Source: an uncultured SAR116 cluster alpha proteobacterium
Lineage (GTDB): Bacteria > Pseudomonadota > Alphaproteobacteria > Puniceispirillales > GCA-002684695
NCBI GenBank assembly: GCA_902612965.1
Contig: CACMFN010000003.1
Location: forward strand, 118,256-182,255
Length of the DNA: 64,000 nt
Direction of reading: 5' to 3'
The notes beneath the pieces were generated by a model. The model did not search any database, was not told where the DNA came from, and was given only the letters and a program-made list of their open reading frames with translations. A program made the position numbers and the translations under genes. Position 1 is the stretch's first letter, and the number at the start of each line of letters is the position of its first letter. Shown here piece after piece: positions 9,400 to 18,166 of the stretch.

Positions 9400-9978
9400 C
9401 TAATAAAGTTCCTTAAATTTTTTTAAAAATAGTTTTTCTGCTTTATTTGCAGAAATTGGTATAATTTTATAGTCAGGTATAAATTTTGGTATTTTAAGAG
9501 TTTTTTTTGCTTCTTTTAAAGTAAAACCAGCTAATTGAATCGCTTCTATAAATGCCGTTTGCCTATCACAATTCTTTATTAATTTATAAATTTTTTTTGG
9601 GATTTCACTTGGCAAAGAAAATCTTATATTAATAGCGGATTGAATTTTTTCTTCTAATTGGATGTATTCCTCTCCTAAAAATGATTTCAATGGTGTAATC
9701 ATATCACTAATAATGTATTCTGCAGCATCGTGAAGTAGGGCAGCTAATTGCCATTTGATTTCAATATTTTCATTATAACTTTTTAATAATTCAGCTACAA
9801 TTACGCTATGCTGCGCCACAGATAAAGGATACTCCCCAGAAGTTTGTCCATTCCACCTAGCAACCCGTGAGATACCTCGAGCAATGTCTTCAATTTCTAT
9901 ATCTAAAGGAGATGGGTTTAATAAATCTAATCTCCTTCCTGATAGCATTCTCTGCCAAGAACGTGGTTTTTTTTGCAT
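9400..9978 (-). CDS. HD-domain phosphohydrolase (YfbR/5'-deoxynucleotidase-like)
   Basis: A metal-dependent phosphohydrolase of about 192 residues. The HD motif is complete: the first His in VAQHSVIVAELL near residue 49, the HD pair in ALLHDAAEYIISD near residue 80 and a distal Asp in NCDRQTAF near 133. The LLHDAAEY form is what I associate with YfbR-type 5'-deoxynucleotidases. I use the ATG at 9978 (MQKKPRSW); a TTG at 9993 is in frame. The N-terminal RMLSGRRLDLLNPSP segment is shared by alphaproteobacterial HD hydrolases. It starts the minus-strand trio with YbaK and TPR genes. Confidence 0.82.
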   Translation of the reverse strand: MQKKPRSWQRMLSGRRLDLLNPSPLDIEIEDIARGISRVARWNGQTSGEYPLSVAQHSVIVAELLKSYNENIEIKWQLAALLHDAAEYIISDMITPLKSFLGEEYIQLEEKIQSAINIRFSLPSEIPKKIYKLIKNCDRQTAFIEAIQLAGFTLKEAKKTLKIPKFIPDYKIIPISANKAEKLFLKKFKELY

Positions 9979-10083
9979 AATTAAACTAACCAATACACTA
10001 TAAACAATTAATTACAATATTTAGAAATACTTGGAAAAATATTTAATTTCTAGTATTTAAGTTATTAATTAATTGGTTTAAAT

Positions 10084-10791
10084 ATGGATTATTTTGATAC
10101 TGCAAAAAAATATAGAAATAAAAGAATAAAAAAATTAATTTCTATATTAATAAATATCTTAATTCTTCTTATTGTTGCATTTATAGCCTGGCAAATTGGC
10201 GTAAGAGATAGAAATAATATTATTGCAGTTCATTCATCTGAATTAATAAGAATAGCTAATGAATTTAAAGAGCTTAATAAAGAATTAGGAGATTTAAAAC
10301 TTCAGTCTGAAGTAGATAAAACACTAATAGAAAAACTCAATATTGAAGTATCCAAAAAACCTGATAGTAATTTAAACGAAATTATTAAATTATCTTCAAA
10401 CTCTCTCGCTAATGGAGTATCGATTGAGCAAATTACAACATCAATAAAGTCTCTGAACAAGCCCTCAAAATGTGAAAAACCAAAACGAAAAGAACTTAAT
10501 GTAATAACACCAATTTATTCAACAGATAGTCAGGAAATTAATTTTTTTGATAGAGGTTTATCAATACTAGCTGAAGGTAAAGCAAATATTGAGTCTAATA
10601 ATGTAAATCCATGGTTTGATCCAAATCAAAAAATAAAAGTACGTTTAAGGTATTTTGGAATTGAAGAATGGCATGAAGGCATTTTACCATTCTCTGTAAA
10701 ACTTCAGTTTGAAAATAATGTAGCAGTTATTAATTTTGAAAATTCTGAAATAAGAGGAAGTATATACTCAAGTATTAAAATATGTACTTAG
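10084..10791 (+). CDS. Hypothetical single-pass membrane protein with a coiled-coil segment
   Basis: I do not recognise this 235-residue protein. Its first 20 residues are basic (MDYFDTAKKYRNKRIKK), one hydrophobic helix spans about residues 20-42, and residues 50-105 are rich in E, K, L and I with heptad-like spacing, suggesting a coiled coil. The remaining 120 residues look like a small globular, beta-rich domain with a single late cysteine (KICT end). The topology would be N-in with a periplasmic C-terminal domain. Coding is supported by the unbroken frame and a start just after a divergent AT-rich gap. Its stop overlaps the convergent bioY by 4 bases. Confidence 0.7.
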   Translation: MDYFDTAKKYRNKRIKKLISILINILILLIVAFIAWQIGVRDRNNIIAVHSSELIRIANEFKELNKELGDLKLQSEVDKTLIEKLNIEVSKKPDSNLNEIIKLSSNSLANGVSIEQITTSIKSLNKPSKCEKPKRKELNVITPIYSTDSQEINFFDRGLSILAEGKANIESNNVNPWFDPNQKIKVRLRYFGIEEWHEGILPFSVKLQFENNVAVINFENSEIRGSIYSSIKICT

Positions 10792-11378
10792 ATTTTCCTA
10801 TTTATAAATTTTTCACCTATTTCCCATCCTGCTGAAACTAAGCAAGTACCTAGGCAAATTTTTAAAATATCAGGGGTAATAAAAGGTAATAATCCAAACA
10901 CTAGAGCAGTATTCAAGTCTTTCAAATAAGAAAGCCAAATTACACCAAATAAGTAAATAATTAATGTTCCAATAGTCATGGAAGTAAATGTTAATACAAC
11001 CGACTTATCCCATCCTTTTTCAGCTAAATAGCCAACAACCAAAGAAGCTATTAAAAATCCAAACAAGTACCCACCTGTTGGACCAAATAAAATAACAAAG
11101 CCTCCTCCGTGAGCAAAAACAGGCAATCCAATTGCACCTTGGAACAAATAAATACTAGTGGCTCCAAGTGCACCTCTCCAGCCTAGAAACATACTCATTA
11201 CGAGTAAAACTAATGTCTGTAACGTTACTGGAACTGGTGTTAGGGGTATTTGCACTTTAGATGAAATAGCTAAAAGAAATGAACCTATTATAGAAGTTAA
11301 TAAAACATAAACGAAGTCATTTGTTTTTTTACCTAATAGAGATGAAACTAGAGAGTTATTTGAAGAATATATATCCAT
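10788..11378 (-). CDS. bioY: BioY biotin transporter (S component)
   Basis: An integral membrane protein of 196 residues that binds and imports biotin. The BioY hallmarks are present: PLTPVPVTLQTL near residue 45, GWRGALGATSIYLFQGAIGLPVFA near 70-92 and GPTGGYLFGFLIAS near 100-115. No BioM or BioN gene is nearby, so it acts either as a solitary BioY or with a shared ECF module encoded elsewhere. It suggests the cell scavenges biotin. The 155 bases to the divergent SDR gene are extremely AT-rich; a TTATTTATAA palindrome there is one base off the alphaproteobacterial BioR operator but is weak in such sequence. Confidence 0.9.
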   Translation of the reverse strand: MDIYSSNNSLVSSLLGKKTNDFVYVLLTSIIGSFLLAISSKVQIPLTPVPVTLQTLVLLVMSMFLGWRGALGATSIYLFQGAIGLPVFAHGGGFVILFGPTGGYLFGFLIASLVVGYLAEKGWDKSVVLTFTSMTIGTLIIYLFGVIWLSYLKDLNTALVFGLLPFITPDILKICLGTCLVSAGWEIGEKFINRKI

Positions 11379-11533
11379 TTCTGTGCCTTATTAAAATTTT
11401 TATATAATATATAATATTAGCATTATGTTGATAATTTATAAATAAAAATTAATATTTTATATTATGATTGTTTTATTCAAAGGTTTCAAAATATTTACTT
11501 TTGTTAAAGAAATTATTTTTGAATAATATTGAG

Positions 11534-12289
11534 ATGAAAAATAAAAAAATAGTTTGGATTACTGGAGCAAGTTCTGGAATAGGAAAAGAACTCTCTTATA
11601 AATTTGCACAAAAAGGCTGGAAAATTGCTCTTACTGCAAGAAGAAAAGATAAATTAGAAAAAATTAATAAACAAACAGGAAATCAAAATCTAATTTGTCA
11701 GGCAGATGTATCTCTAAAGTCAGATATAAAAAAAGCATTTAAAATACTGGAAAAAGAATATGAAAATATAGATTTAGCGATTTTGAATGCAGGTATGTAT
11801 TCATCTGTATCTATAAATAACTTTGACTCAAATGTATTTCAGAAACATATGGAAATTAATTATATGGGAGTTATTAATTCTCTTGAACAAATAATTCCAA
11901 AAATGATTTCCCAAAAATCTGGTCATATTGCTATAATTACTTCGCCCACAGGTTGGAGGGGTCTTCCAAAAGCTGCTGCTTATGGGCCAACCAAATCAGC
12001 TCTTAAAAATTTAGCTGAATCACTGAGATATGAACTTGATGCTTATGGAATAAAGGTTCAATTATTCTGTCCTGGATTTGTTTCAACTGAAGCTACACCT
12101 GTCGGCGAACATTCTTTACCTGGCATTATAACTGCTGAAAAAGCAGCTTCTTTAATATATAATTCATTATCATCCAAAAAATTTGAAGTTTTCATTCCCA
12201 ATAATATACTAATTTGGGGTTTATATTTATTGAAGTTTTTACCTGATAGTTTGGCCCACAGACTGATTAAATGGAAAACAGGATATTGA
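11534..12289 (+). CDS. SDR family oxidoreductase (lipid/photoprotection cluster)
   Basis: A short-chain dehydrogenase of about 251 residues from the ATG at 11534, placed right before the VWITGASSGIG Rossmann strand. The frame also runs upstream to 11468, but the additional 22 residues lack family features. NAG appears near residue 83 and the catalytic YGPTK near 152 after a serine in ITSPTG. It is followed after 7 bases by an NTF2-like gene on the same strand, and faces the minus-strand CFA/DUF1365/FAD/photolyase genes. The same set of families recurs together in many marine bacteria, so this SDR probably acts on the same lipid product. Confidence 0.85.
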   Translation: MKNKKIVWITGASSGIGKELSYKFAQKGWKIALTARRKDKLEKINKQTGNQNLICQADVSLKSDIKKAFKILEKEYENIDLAILNAGMYSSVSINNFDSNVFQKHMEINYMGVINSLEQIIPKMISQKSGHIAIITSPTGWRGLPKAAAYGPTKSALKNLAESLRYELDAYGIKVQLFCPGFVSTEATPVGEHSLPGIITAEKAASLIYNSLSSKKFEVFIPNNILIWGLYLLKFLPDSLAHRLIKWKTGY

Positions 12290-12296
12290 TAAACTA

Positions 12297-12758
12297 ATGG
12301 AAGAAAATAATAAAGAATTTGTAAAAAAATATATTTCTGCTTATGAAAGTTTATCAATTAATAATTTGGATACTCTTAAAAACACATTTACCAATGACAT
12401 TGAATTTGAAGATCCTTTCAACAAAGTTAATGGCAAAGAGGCAGTTATAAAAATTTTTTCAGAGATGTTCGAAAAAATAGACAATCCCAAATTTCAAATT
12501 TTGGAGCTTTCATACGCTCAAAATTTTGATAAAAAATTAACTGTTTATCTAAAGTGGATTTTAAATGGAAAGTTTAAACGAAATAAGAAGAGTTTTGCTA
12601 TTAAAGGAGTTAGTGAAGTAAAATTTAATGAACAAGGCAAAGTTGTGAAGCATATTGATTATTGGGATTCAATGACACAATTAATTATCCACTTGCCTTA
12701 TGTGGGAAGTCTTGTAAAAGCTTTTTTGAAAAGTATTTTCAAATTTAATAATATTTAA
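12297..12758 (+). CDS. NTF2-like (SnoaL-type) protein
   Basis: A cytoplasmic protein of 153 residues with an NTF2/SnoaL cone-fold pattern: an N-terminal helical region (KKYISAYESLS), a strand with EFEDPFNKVNGKEAV near residue 38, and late strands ending in HIDYWDS near residue 120. The D-Y-W-D end is common in SnoaL-like proteins of photolyase/CFA clusters. No catalytic dyad can be assigned with confidence. It follows the SDR gene closely, probably cotranscribed, and its stop overlaps the convergent CFA gene by 4 bases. Confidence 0.75.
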   Translation: MEENNKEFVKKYISAYESLSINNLDTLKNTFTNDIEFEDPFNKVNGKEAVIKIFSEMFEKIDNPKFQILELSYAQNFDKKLTVYLKWILNGKFKRNKKSFAIKGVSEVKFNEQGKVVKHIDYWDSMTQLIIHLPYVGSLVKAFLKSIFKFNNI

Positions 12759-13930
12759 TTTATAGAAGATAGTTTGACTTGCTTAACATCAATGCAGCCT
12801 GATCTGAAACCTCCTTCACAATAGGAAAAATACAGGTTCCACATTCTATAGAACCTTTCGTCAAAACCTAATTTTTTAATCCTAGGCCACGACTTATTGA
12901 ATTGATTTCTCCATATGGAAAGTGTTGATGCATAGTCTATTCCGAAACTATTAACTTTATCAATTTTTAGACCAGAGTTATTAATTGGATCCTCCAGAGC
13001 TTTCATTGATGGCAGCATACCTCCTGGAAAAATATATTTTTGAATAAAGTCTGGAAATTTTCTGTAATTATCAAAAAATTTATCATCAATAGTTATAACT
13101 TGAATGGCTGCTGTGCCTTTAGGTTTTAATAAATTCTTTATTTGTTTAAAGTATATTGGCCAATATTGTTCACCAACAGCTTCAATCATTTCAATGGAAA
13201 TAATTCTGTCAAATGAACCTTTGACTTTTCTATAATCAATAAGTCTTGTATTAACTAATTTACTTAATTTAGCATTGTTAATTCTTTGTTTTGTAAATTC
13301 AAATTGCTCTTTACTTATAGTGATTGCAGTAATAATTGATTTATAATTTTTCGCTGCATATTCAGCAAAACCACCCCAACCACAGCCAATTTCGAGTACA
13401 TTATCATCTTTTGCTAAATCAACAATTTTAGATATTTGTTTATATTTATTTTCTTGAGCTTCTTTCAAACCTATTTTTTTTTCACCAAAGTAAGCACTTG
13501 AATATGTCATGCTTTCATCAAGCCATAGTTTATAAAAATCATTCCCTAGATCGTAGTGGGCTGAAATATTTTTTCTAGCTCTCTTAATTGAGTTTCCATT
13601 AAAAAAATGAAAAACTTTATTAATTAATTTAAATAAATAGTAACCTTTTCCTGAAGTGTTTAATCCACTTTCCTGATATCCACCTATTTCAATTAAATTA
13701 CTCATTGATGAACTATTTATATTGCCATCAATTACACCTTCGCAAAATCCAAGTGATCCTCCTAAAATAGTATCTTTGATTGATTGTTCAGTCAAAAAGC
13801 AAACGTCAGTGGTTGGTCCTTTTCTTGGTCCTTTAAATAATTTAGATGAGCCATCTGGAAATGTAACTTTTATTTCACCCAAAGTTAAGCTTTGTAGCAT
13901 TTTTTCTAGTGTTTTTTGCCAAACAGACAT
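12755..13930 (-). CDS. Cyclopropane-fatty-acid-synthase-like SAM methyltransferase
   Basis: An S-adenosylmethionine-dependent enzyme that methylates or cyclopropanates unsaturated acyl chains of phospholipids. At 391 residues it matches the CFA synthase family. Seen are the HYDLGNDFYKLWLDESMTYS segment near residue 125, the SAM motif VLEIGCGWGGFAEYA near 177, SIEMIEAVGEQYW near 247 and the late YFSYCEGGFR segment with the family cysteine near residue 373. It ends an operon with photolyase, FAD oxidase and DUF1365. Related alphaproteobacterial homologues include enzymes of furan-fatty-acid synthesis, so the product may not be a plain cyclopropane. Confidence 0.9.
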   Translation of the reverse strand: MSVWQKTLEKMLQSLTLGEIKVTFPDGSSKLFKGPRKGPTTDVCFLTEQSIKDTILGGSLGFCEGVIDGNINSSSMSNLIEIGGYQESGLNTSGKGYYLFKLINKVFHFFNGNSIKRARKNISAHYDLGNDFYKLWLDESMTYSSAYFGEKKIGLKEAQENKYKQISKIVDLAKDDNVLEIGCGWGGFAEYAAKNYKSIITAITISKEQFEFTKQRINNAKLSKLVNTRLIDYRKVKGSFDRIISIEMIEAVGEQYWPIYFKQIKNLLKPKGTAAIQVITIDDKFFDNYRKFPDFIQKYIFPGGMLPSMKALEDPINNSGLKIDKVNSFGIDYASTLSIWRNQFNKSWPRIKKLGFDERFYRMWNLYFSYCEGGFRSGCIDVKQVKLSSIN

Positions 13931-13938
13931 GAAATTAT

Positions 13939-14715
13939 TTAAACTCTTTTTGTTAAATTTGTTTTATGTGTGTTAAACACAAAAATCTTCTTATATTTTG
14001 CTCCTTTTATCAACAACTTTAAGGCTTGTATAAGAATTTTTATCATGGGCTTGCCAGGCAAAGCAGACCCCTTAATAATACTCATTAATAAAGCACCTAC
14101 AGTTAAGTGCTTAATTTTTCCAGTTTGTATAGCATTTAAGATTATTTTATTATTTATAAAATAATTAACAGAAACACTAATATTATTTTTTGTTAATTTA
14201 GTTTTCAAACGGTAATCTCCTTCTAAGGGGAGAAAAGGTGAAACCTCAAAAAGTTTATCAGTAAAATGAGTTTCTTCAGGAATGCTTATAAGCGCGACAT
14301 AAGAGTGAATTCCTCCTACAACATTTCTCACTTCATATATTAAGGCTGTTAATTTTTGTTTTTTATTAAAACAAAAATAAACTGACAGAGGATTAAAAAC
14401 ATGGCCGAAAATTTTTGGAAAACAATGAAGTAAAATTTTACCAGATGCATCACCGCCATTTTTGCTTACTTGTTCTCTGGCCCAATCAAGAGGATGATCT
14501 TTACTATTGCCATGGTCTTTTTCACACCATGAAAACATATTATTTTTGTTTATGGAGAAAATTGAATTAAATTTTTTCTTATTTTTAATATTATTTAAAT
14601 TTATTAAAATCGAAATGCAATTGTAATTAAATTCATTAAATGGATGAACGTTTCTCTTATGACTTATTTTGCCATCTATTAACTTTATAGTTTTGATATC
14701 ATAAGGACTATTCAT
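13939..14715 (-). CDS. DUF1365 family protein
   Basis: A protein of 258 residues with DUF1365 landmarks: KRNVHPFNEFNYN near residue 19, the FGHVFNPLSVYFCF segment near residue 110 and YEVRNVVGGIHSY near 129. Its biochemical role is not established in detail. The family almost always sits between an amine-oxidase-like flavoprotein and a CFA-synthase-like methyltransferase, as here (8-base gaps on each side), and is thought to take part in fatty-acid modification. Start at 14715 with MNSPYDIKTIKLIDG fits the family N-terminus. Confidence 0.85.
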   Translation of the reverse strand: MNSPYDIKTIKLIDGKISHKRNVHPFNEFNYNCISILINLNNIKNKKKFNSIFSINKNNMFSWCEKDHGNSKDHPLDWAREQVSKNGGDASGKILLHCFPKIFGHVFNPLSVYFCFNKKQKLTALIYEVRNVVGGIHSYVALISIPEETHFTDKLFEVSPFLPLEGDYRLKTKLTKNNISVSVNYFINNKIILNAIQTGKIKHLTVGALLMSIIKGSALPGKPMIKILIQALKLLIKGAKYKKIFVFNTHKTNLTKRV

Positions 14716-14722
14716 AATAAAA

Positions 14723-16000
14723 TTACTGAGCTGCGTGTAGAACCTCTTTAGATTGGAACCAAGGGAGATGAATATTATGAGAATTAGCTATTTCAACTGC
14801 AGATTTAACTCCATCTTCATGAAAACCGAAGCCTGTCCAAGCTCCACAAAACCAAAGATTGTTTTTACCTTGGATAGAACTTAATTTTTTTTGAATGTTA
14901 ATAGCGTTGTTATCTAAAATTGGATGTGAATAGGAATATTGACCATATATAAGATCAGGGTTTGGAAGGATTTTAGGGTTTAGAGAAAGTAGAATAGGCT
15001 TTGAAGAATTAATGCCTTGTAGTTCGTTCATCCAATAAGTAATAGAGAGATTTCCTGAGTTTCCAGTTTCAGTAATATAATTCCAGCTAGACCAAACTGA
15101 TTTTCTCTTTGGCATAAAATTTATGTCAGAGTGAAGTATTGAAGTATTTTTTTGGTATTTAAAATCTTTCAGTAAATTTGCCTCTTCAGAAAAGTTTTCA
15201 ATTAAAATTTCTGAGGATTGATCAGCATGACAAGCTAATATAACTTTATCAAAAGTTTTAATTCCATCTTGATAATGAACCCTTATACCTTCTTTTGATT
15301 TGGAAATTTTATTAACCTTCGCATTTGTATATATTTTTCCTTTCAATAGTGATTTTATCTTTTTAACGTATTCTCTACTTCCTTTATTGACCGTACTCCA
15401 TTTTGGACGGTTATATATATTTAGTAATTTATGATTTTCAAAAAAAACTAATAAGCTTTTTATAGGAAAATTTAGTATGCTTTTTGTCGGGCATGACCAA
15501 ATTGATGCAGTCATTGGCACTAAGTGGTAATCAATAAATTTATTTGAATAATTAAATCTTTTAAGAAATTGTCCTAATGTCTCATTATCTGGGCAATCTT
15601 TAACATCTTTAAGAGCGTTAGTATAAAAATAATTTATATCTCTCAACATGCCCCAATATTTTGGATCAATGATATTTTTTGTTTGCCCTAAAAGGCCTAT
15701 ATATGAACTACTATATTCAAATTGTCCTTTATCAACAGATACACTAAATGACATTGAAGAATTTTTTACTCCAATATTTAAATGTTTTAATAGGCTAGTA
15801 AATATTGGATAATTTTTATCATTTAATACTATAAAACCAGTTTCTACAGAGTATTTTTTATTCTCTTGTTCTATTGTTACTGTATTAGAATGACCACCTA
15901 GTTTACTATTTTTCTCAAATAGACTTACTTCAAACCTTTCTTGGAGGGTTAGAGCAGAAACCAATCCAGAAACACCTGAACCTATTACCCCAATTTTCAT
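14723..16000 (-). CDS. FAD-dependent amine-oxidase-like protein (NAD(P)-binding)
   Basis: A flavoprotein of 425 residues. The dinucleotide-binding motif IGSGVSGLVSAL begins at residue 5, followed by the FEKNSKLGGHSNTV segment, and a C-terminal FAD contact WFCGAWTGFGFHEDG near residue 390. This matches the amine-oxidase/desaturase-like flavoproteins adjacent to DUF1365 and CFA genes, proposed to desaturate or oxidise acyl chains. It probably works with the two genes downstream. It lies 21 bases downstream of the photolyase gene. The substrate is inferred from context only. Confidence 0.87.
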   Translation of the reverse strand: MKIGVIGSGVSGLVSALTLQERFEVSLFEKNSKLGGHSNTVTIEQENKKYSVETGFIVLNDKNYPIFTSLLKHLNIGVKNSSMSFSVSVDKGQFEYSSSYIGLLGQTKNIIDPKYWGMLRDINYFYTNALKDVKDCPDNETLGQFLKRFNYSNKFIDYHLVPMTASIWSCPTKSILNFPIKSLLVFFENHKLLNIYNRPKWSTVNKGSREYVKKIKSLLKGKIYTNAKVNKISKSKEGIRVHYQDGIKTFDKVILACHADQSSEILIENFSEEANLLKDFKYQKNTSILHSDINFMPKRKSVWSSWNYITETGNSGNLSITYWMNELQGINSSKPILLSLNPKILPNPDLIYGQYSYSHPILDNNAINIQKKLSSIQGKNNLWFCGAWTGFGFHEDGVKSAVEIANSHNIHLPWFQSKEVLHAAQ

Positions 16001-16021
16001 ACAATATTCCAGTAAAATAAT

Positions 16022-17443
16022 TTATTTTCTAAGTTCAGCATATTTATTTAGTGCTCTTTCTCTAGCAAATTTATGATCCACAATTGGGTTGGGATATGTG
16101 TCTCCGAGTTTTATATCAGAATTTTTTAAAATTGCACTATCTGCTTTCCAAGGTTCATGGATAAATTTTTTTGGTAGTTTATTTAATTCTGGAATAAACT
16201 TTTTAATATAATTACCATCTGGATCAAATTTTTCACCTTGAATAATAGGATTAAAAATTCTGAAGTAGGGTGCTGCATCTGCACCACAGCCAGATACCCA
16301 TTGCCATCCAGAGGTGTTACTTGCTGGATCTGCATCCAAAAGTGTGTCCCAAAACCATTCTTCACCAAGTTGCCAAGGTAAAAGTAAATGTTTAGTTAAA
16401 AAAGAAGCTACTATCATTCTTACTCTGTTATGCATCCATCCAGTAGCCCATAATTCTCTCATACCGGCATCTACAATTGGGTAACCTGTCAGCCCCTTTT
16501 TCCATGCAATTAGATTAGCTTCATTATTATCCCATTCAAATTTTTCAAACTCATTTTTGATAGGAGTGTTATGAATATTTGGAAAATACCAAAGTAAGTT
16601 ATGTGAAAATTCACGCCAAATGATTTCAGACTTATAGACATTAATACCATCATTTTCCTCAATATGGTTAATTGAGTTAAGAACTTCTTTTGGGCTAATT
16701 TCACCAAACCTCAAATGTGGTGAAAGTTTAGATGTGCCTTCAATACTAGGAATGTCTCTATTTATATTGTAGTCGTGTAGTGCATCTGATTTGAAAATTT
16801 CTAGTTTCTCTTTTGCTTTATTTGAACCAGGTTCCCAATAATTATGAAACTTAATTGGCCATGATTTATTTTCAATCAATTTCAGTTTATCAATACTTTG
16901 ACTTACAGGCCATTTAGTAGGAGACAATAATTTTGAAGGTTTTGAATTTACAGGTTCTGGGATGCCCTTACTTAAAAGTGCTCTTTTATACGGAGTAAAA
17001 ACCTTTAGTGGGTTACCAATTTTGCTTTTTATTTCCCAAGGTTCATAGAGAAGACTCCCATTAAAGCTCATAATATTTATTGATTGGGCTGAGAGTTTTT
17101 CTTTTATTAATCTATCTCTTTTGACAGCCCAAGGTTCATATCTTCTATTCCATAAAACATTTGTTGCTTTTGTATCATGAATTAATTTTTGCAAAACTTC
17201 TTCAGCTCTTCCTCTGAAAATCAGTAGCTTGCTACCAACTAATTCAAGTTCACTTGATAAGTTTTCAAGACTTTTATGTAACCACCATTTAGAGGCTGCT
17301 CCTAGTGATCGACTTTGAGCATCTTCTTCATCAAAAATAAAGATTGGTAGTACTGGTAAATTTAGATCTATAGCTTTTTTTAAAGCTGGATTATCTGATA
17401 GTCTTAGATCAACTCTAAACCATAATATTGTTTGTTGTTTCAT
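16022..17443 (-). CDS. phrB: Deoxyribodipyrimidine photolyase (class I)
   Basis: Repairs UV-induced cyclobutane pyrimidine dimers with blue light. The 473-residue length is right for class I. The N-terminal antenna domain starts ILWFRVDLRLSDNPAL. The FAD domain carries TSKLSPHLRFGEISP near residue 238, WREFSHNLLWYFP near 276, GWMHNRVRMIVASFLTKHLL near 338 and the DADPASNTSGWQWVSG signature near 372. It is first of a four-gene minus-strand operon with lipid-modifying enzymes, a grouping known from light/singlet-oxygen regulons in other bacteria. No such regulator is in view. Confidence 0.94.
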   Translation of the reverse strand: MKQQTILWFRVDLRLSDNPALKKAIDLNLPVLPIFIFDEEDAQSRSLGAASKWWLHKSLENLSSELELVGSKLLIFRGRAEEVLQKLIHDTKATNVLWNRRYEPWAVKRDRLIKEKLSAQSINIMSFNGSLLYEPWEIKSKIGNPLKVFTPYKRALLSKGIPEPVNSKPSKLLSPTKWPVSQSIDKLKLIENKSWPIKFHNYWEPGSNKAKEKLEIFKSDALHDYNINRDIPSIEGTSKLSPHLRFGEISPKEVLNSINHIEENDGINVYKSEIIWREFSHNLLWYFPNIHNTPIKNEFEKFEWDNNEANLIAWKKGLTGYPIVDAGMRELWATGWMHNRVRMIVASFLTKHLLLPWQLGEEWFWDTLLDADPASNTSGWQWVSGCGADAAPYFRIFNPIIQGEKFDPDGNYIKKFIPELNKLPKKFIHEPWKADSAILKNSDIKLGDTYPNPIVDHKFARERALNKYAELRK

Positions 17444-17473
17444 AGGAATAATCTATTTAATAACTTCAATTAA

Positions 17474-18166
17474 TTATTTTAAAACAGCTTTCAAGTTATA
17501 ATTATAAATTTTATTCCTATAGATAAAACCAATATTTATTTTACTTTGATAACTAAATTGATTTAAAAACTCTGATAAATATAGGCCGCCTGTAAAGATT
17601 CCAAAAGATGGCATAATTATAGTTTTATTGTTAAAAATAAAACACTTACCTGTAATTGATTTATCTCTAGTTTTTATTTTTGTTTTTAAGTGATAATGGC
17701 CACTAACTTCATTGTCTTCAAATTTGGTAATATGCCTAAATACTATTCCAATTTCTTCATGTTCATCAATTGGAGTAACATTAAGCCAAGAAGGTTTGTT
17801 TACGTCATGATTGCCCTTAATCCATATGCATTCAAATTCATTAATTATATCTTTAATATTTTTTTTATATTTTTCAGAAATATATTCAGCTGATATCAAA
17901 TTATGAAAAGTATCTCCTAAAAATATAATTTTTTTTGGATCAAATATTTTAAAAATTTTATTTAAAGTTATTAAAATTTCATGAGTATCAAATGAAGGTA
18001 AAGGTATTGTTGATATTTTTTTTATATTGAGAGCAGAGGCTTTTTCAAAATGAATATCAGATATTATTACAGCTTTTATTTTAGGTATAAAAATCACACC
18101 TGAGTAGTGAAGAAAGCATTCTTGATTATTTAAATAAGCTACAATAATGTTATTTTTTTTATGCAT
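17474..18166 (-). CDS. pdeM: Ligase-associated DNA-damage-response metallophosphoesterase (PdeM)
   Basis: A calcineurin-fold phosphoesterase of about 230 residues. The metal ligands are visible: SDIHFEKA near residue 37, GDTFHN near 81, GNHD near 107 and a late HYHL with the paired histidines near 145. In alphaproteobacteria this family is linked to an Lhr-like helicase, an exonuclease and an ATP-dependent ligase, all present in this window. I prefer the ATG at 18166 (MHKKNNII), which overlaps the helicase stop by 8 bases; the frame is open to 18196. The exact nuclease activity is not established from sequence. Confidence 0.88.
   Translation of the reverse strand: MHKKNNIIVAYLNNQECFLHYSGVIFIPKIKAVIISDIHFEKASALNIKKISTIPLPSFDTHEILITLNKIFKIFDPKKIIFLGDTFHNLISAEYISEKYKKNIKDIINEFECIWIKGNHDVNKPSWLNVTPIDEHEEIGIVFRHITKFEDNEVSGHYHLKTKIKTRDKSITGKCFIFNNKTIIMPSFGIFTGGLYLSEFLNQFSYQSKINIGFIYRNKIYNYNLKAVLK

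Noticed and set aside
11436..11445. BioR operator upstream of bioY
   Set aside because: TTATTTATAA differs from the consensus by one base, but such palindromes are expected by chance in this AT-rich gap.
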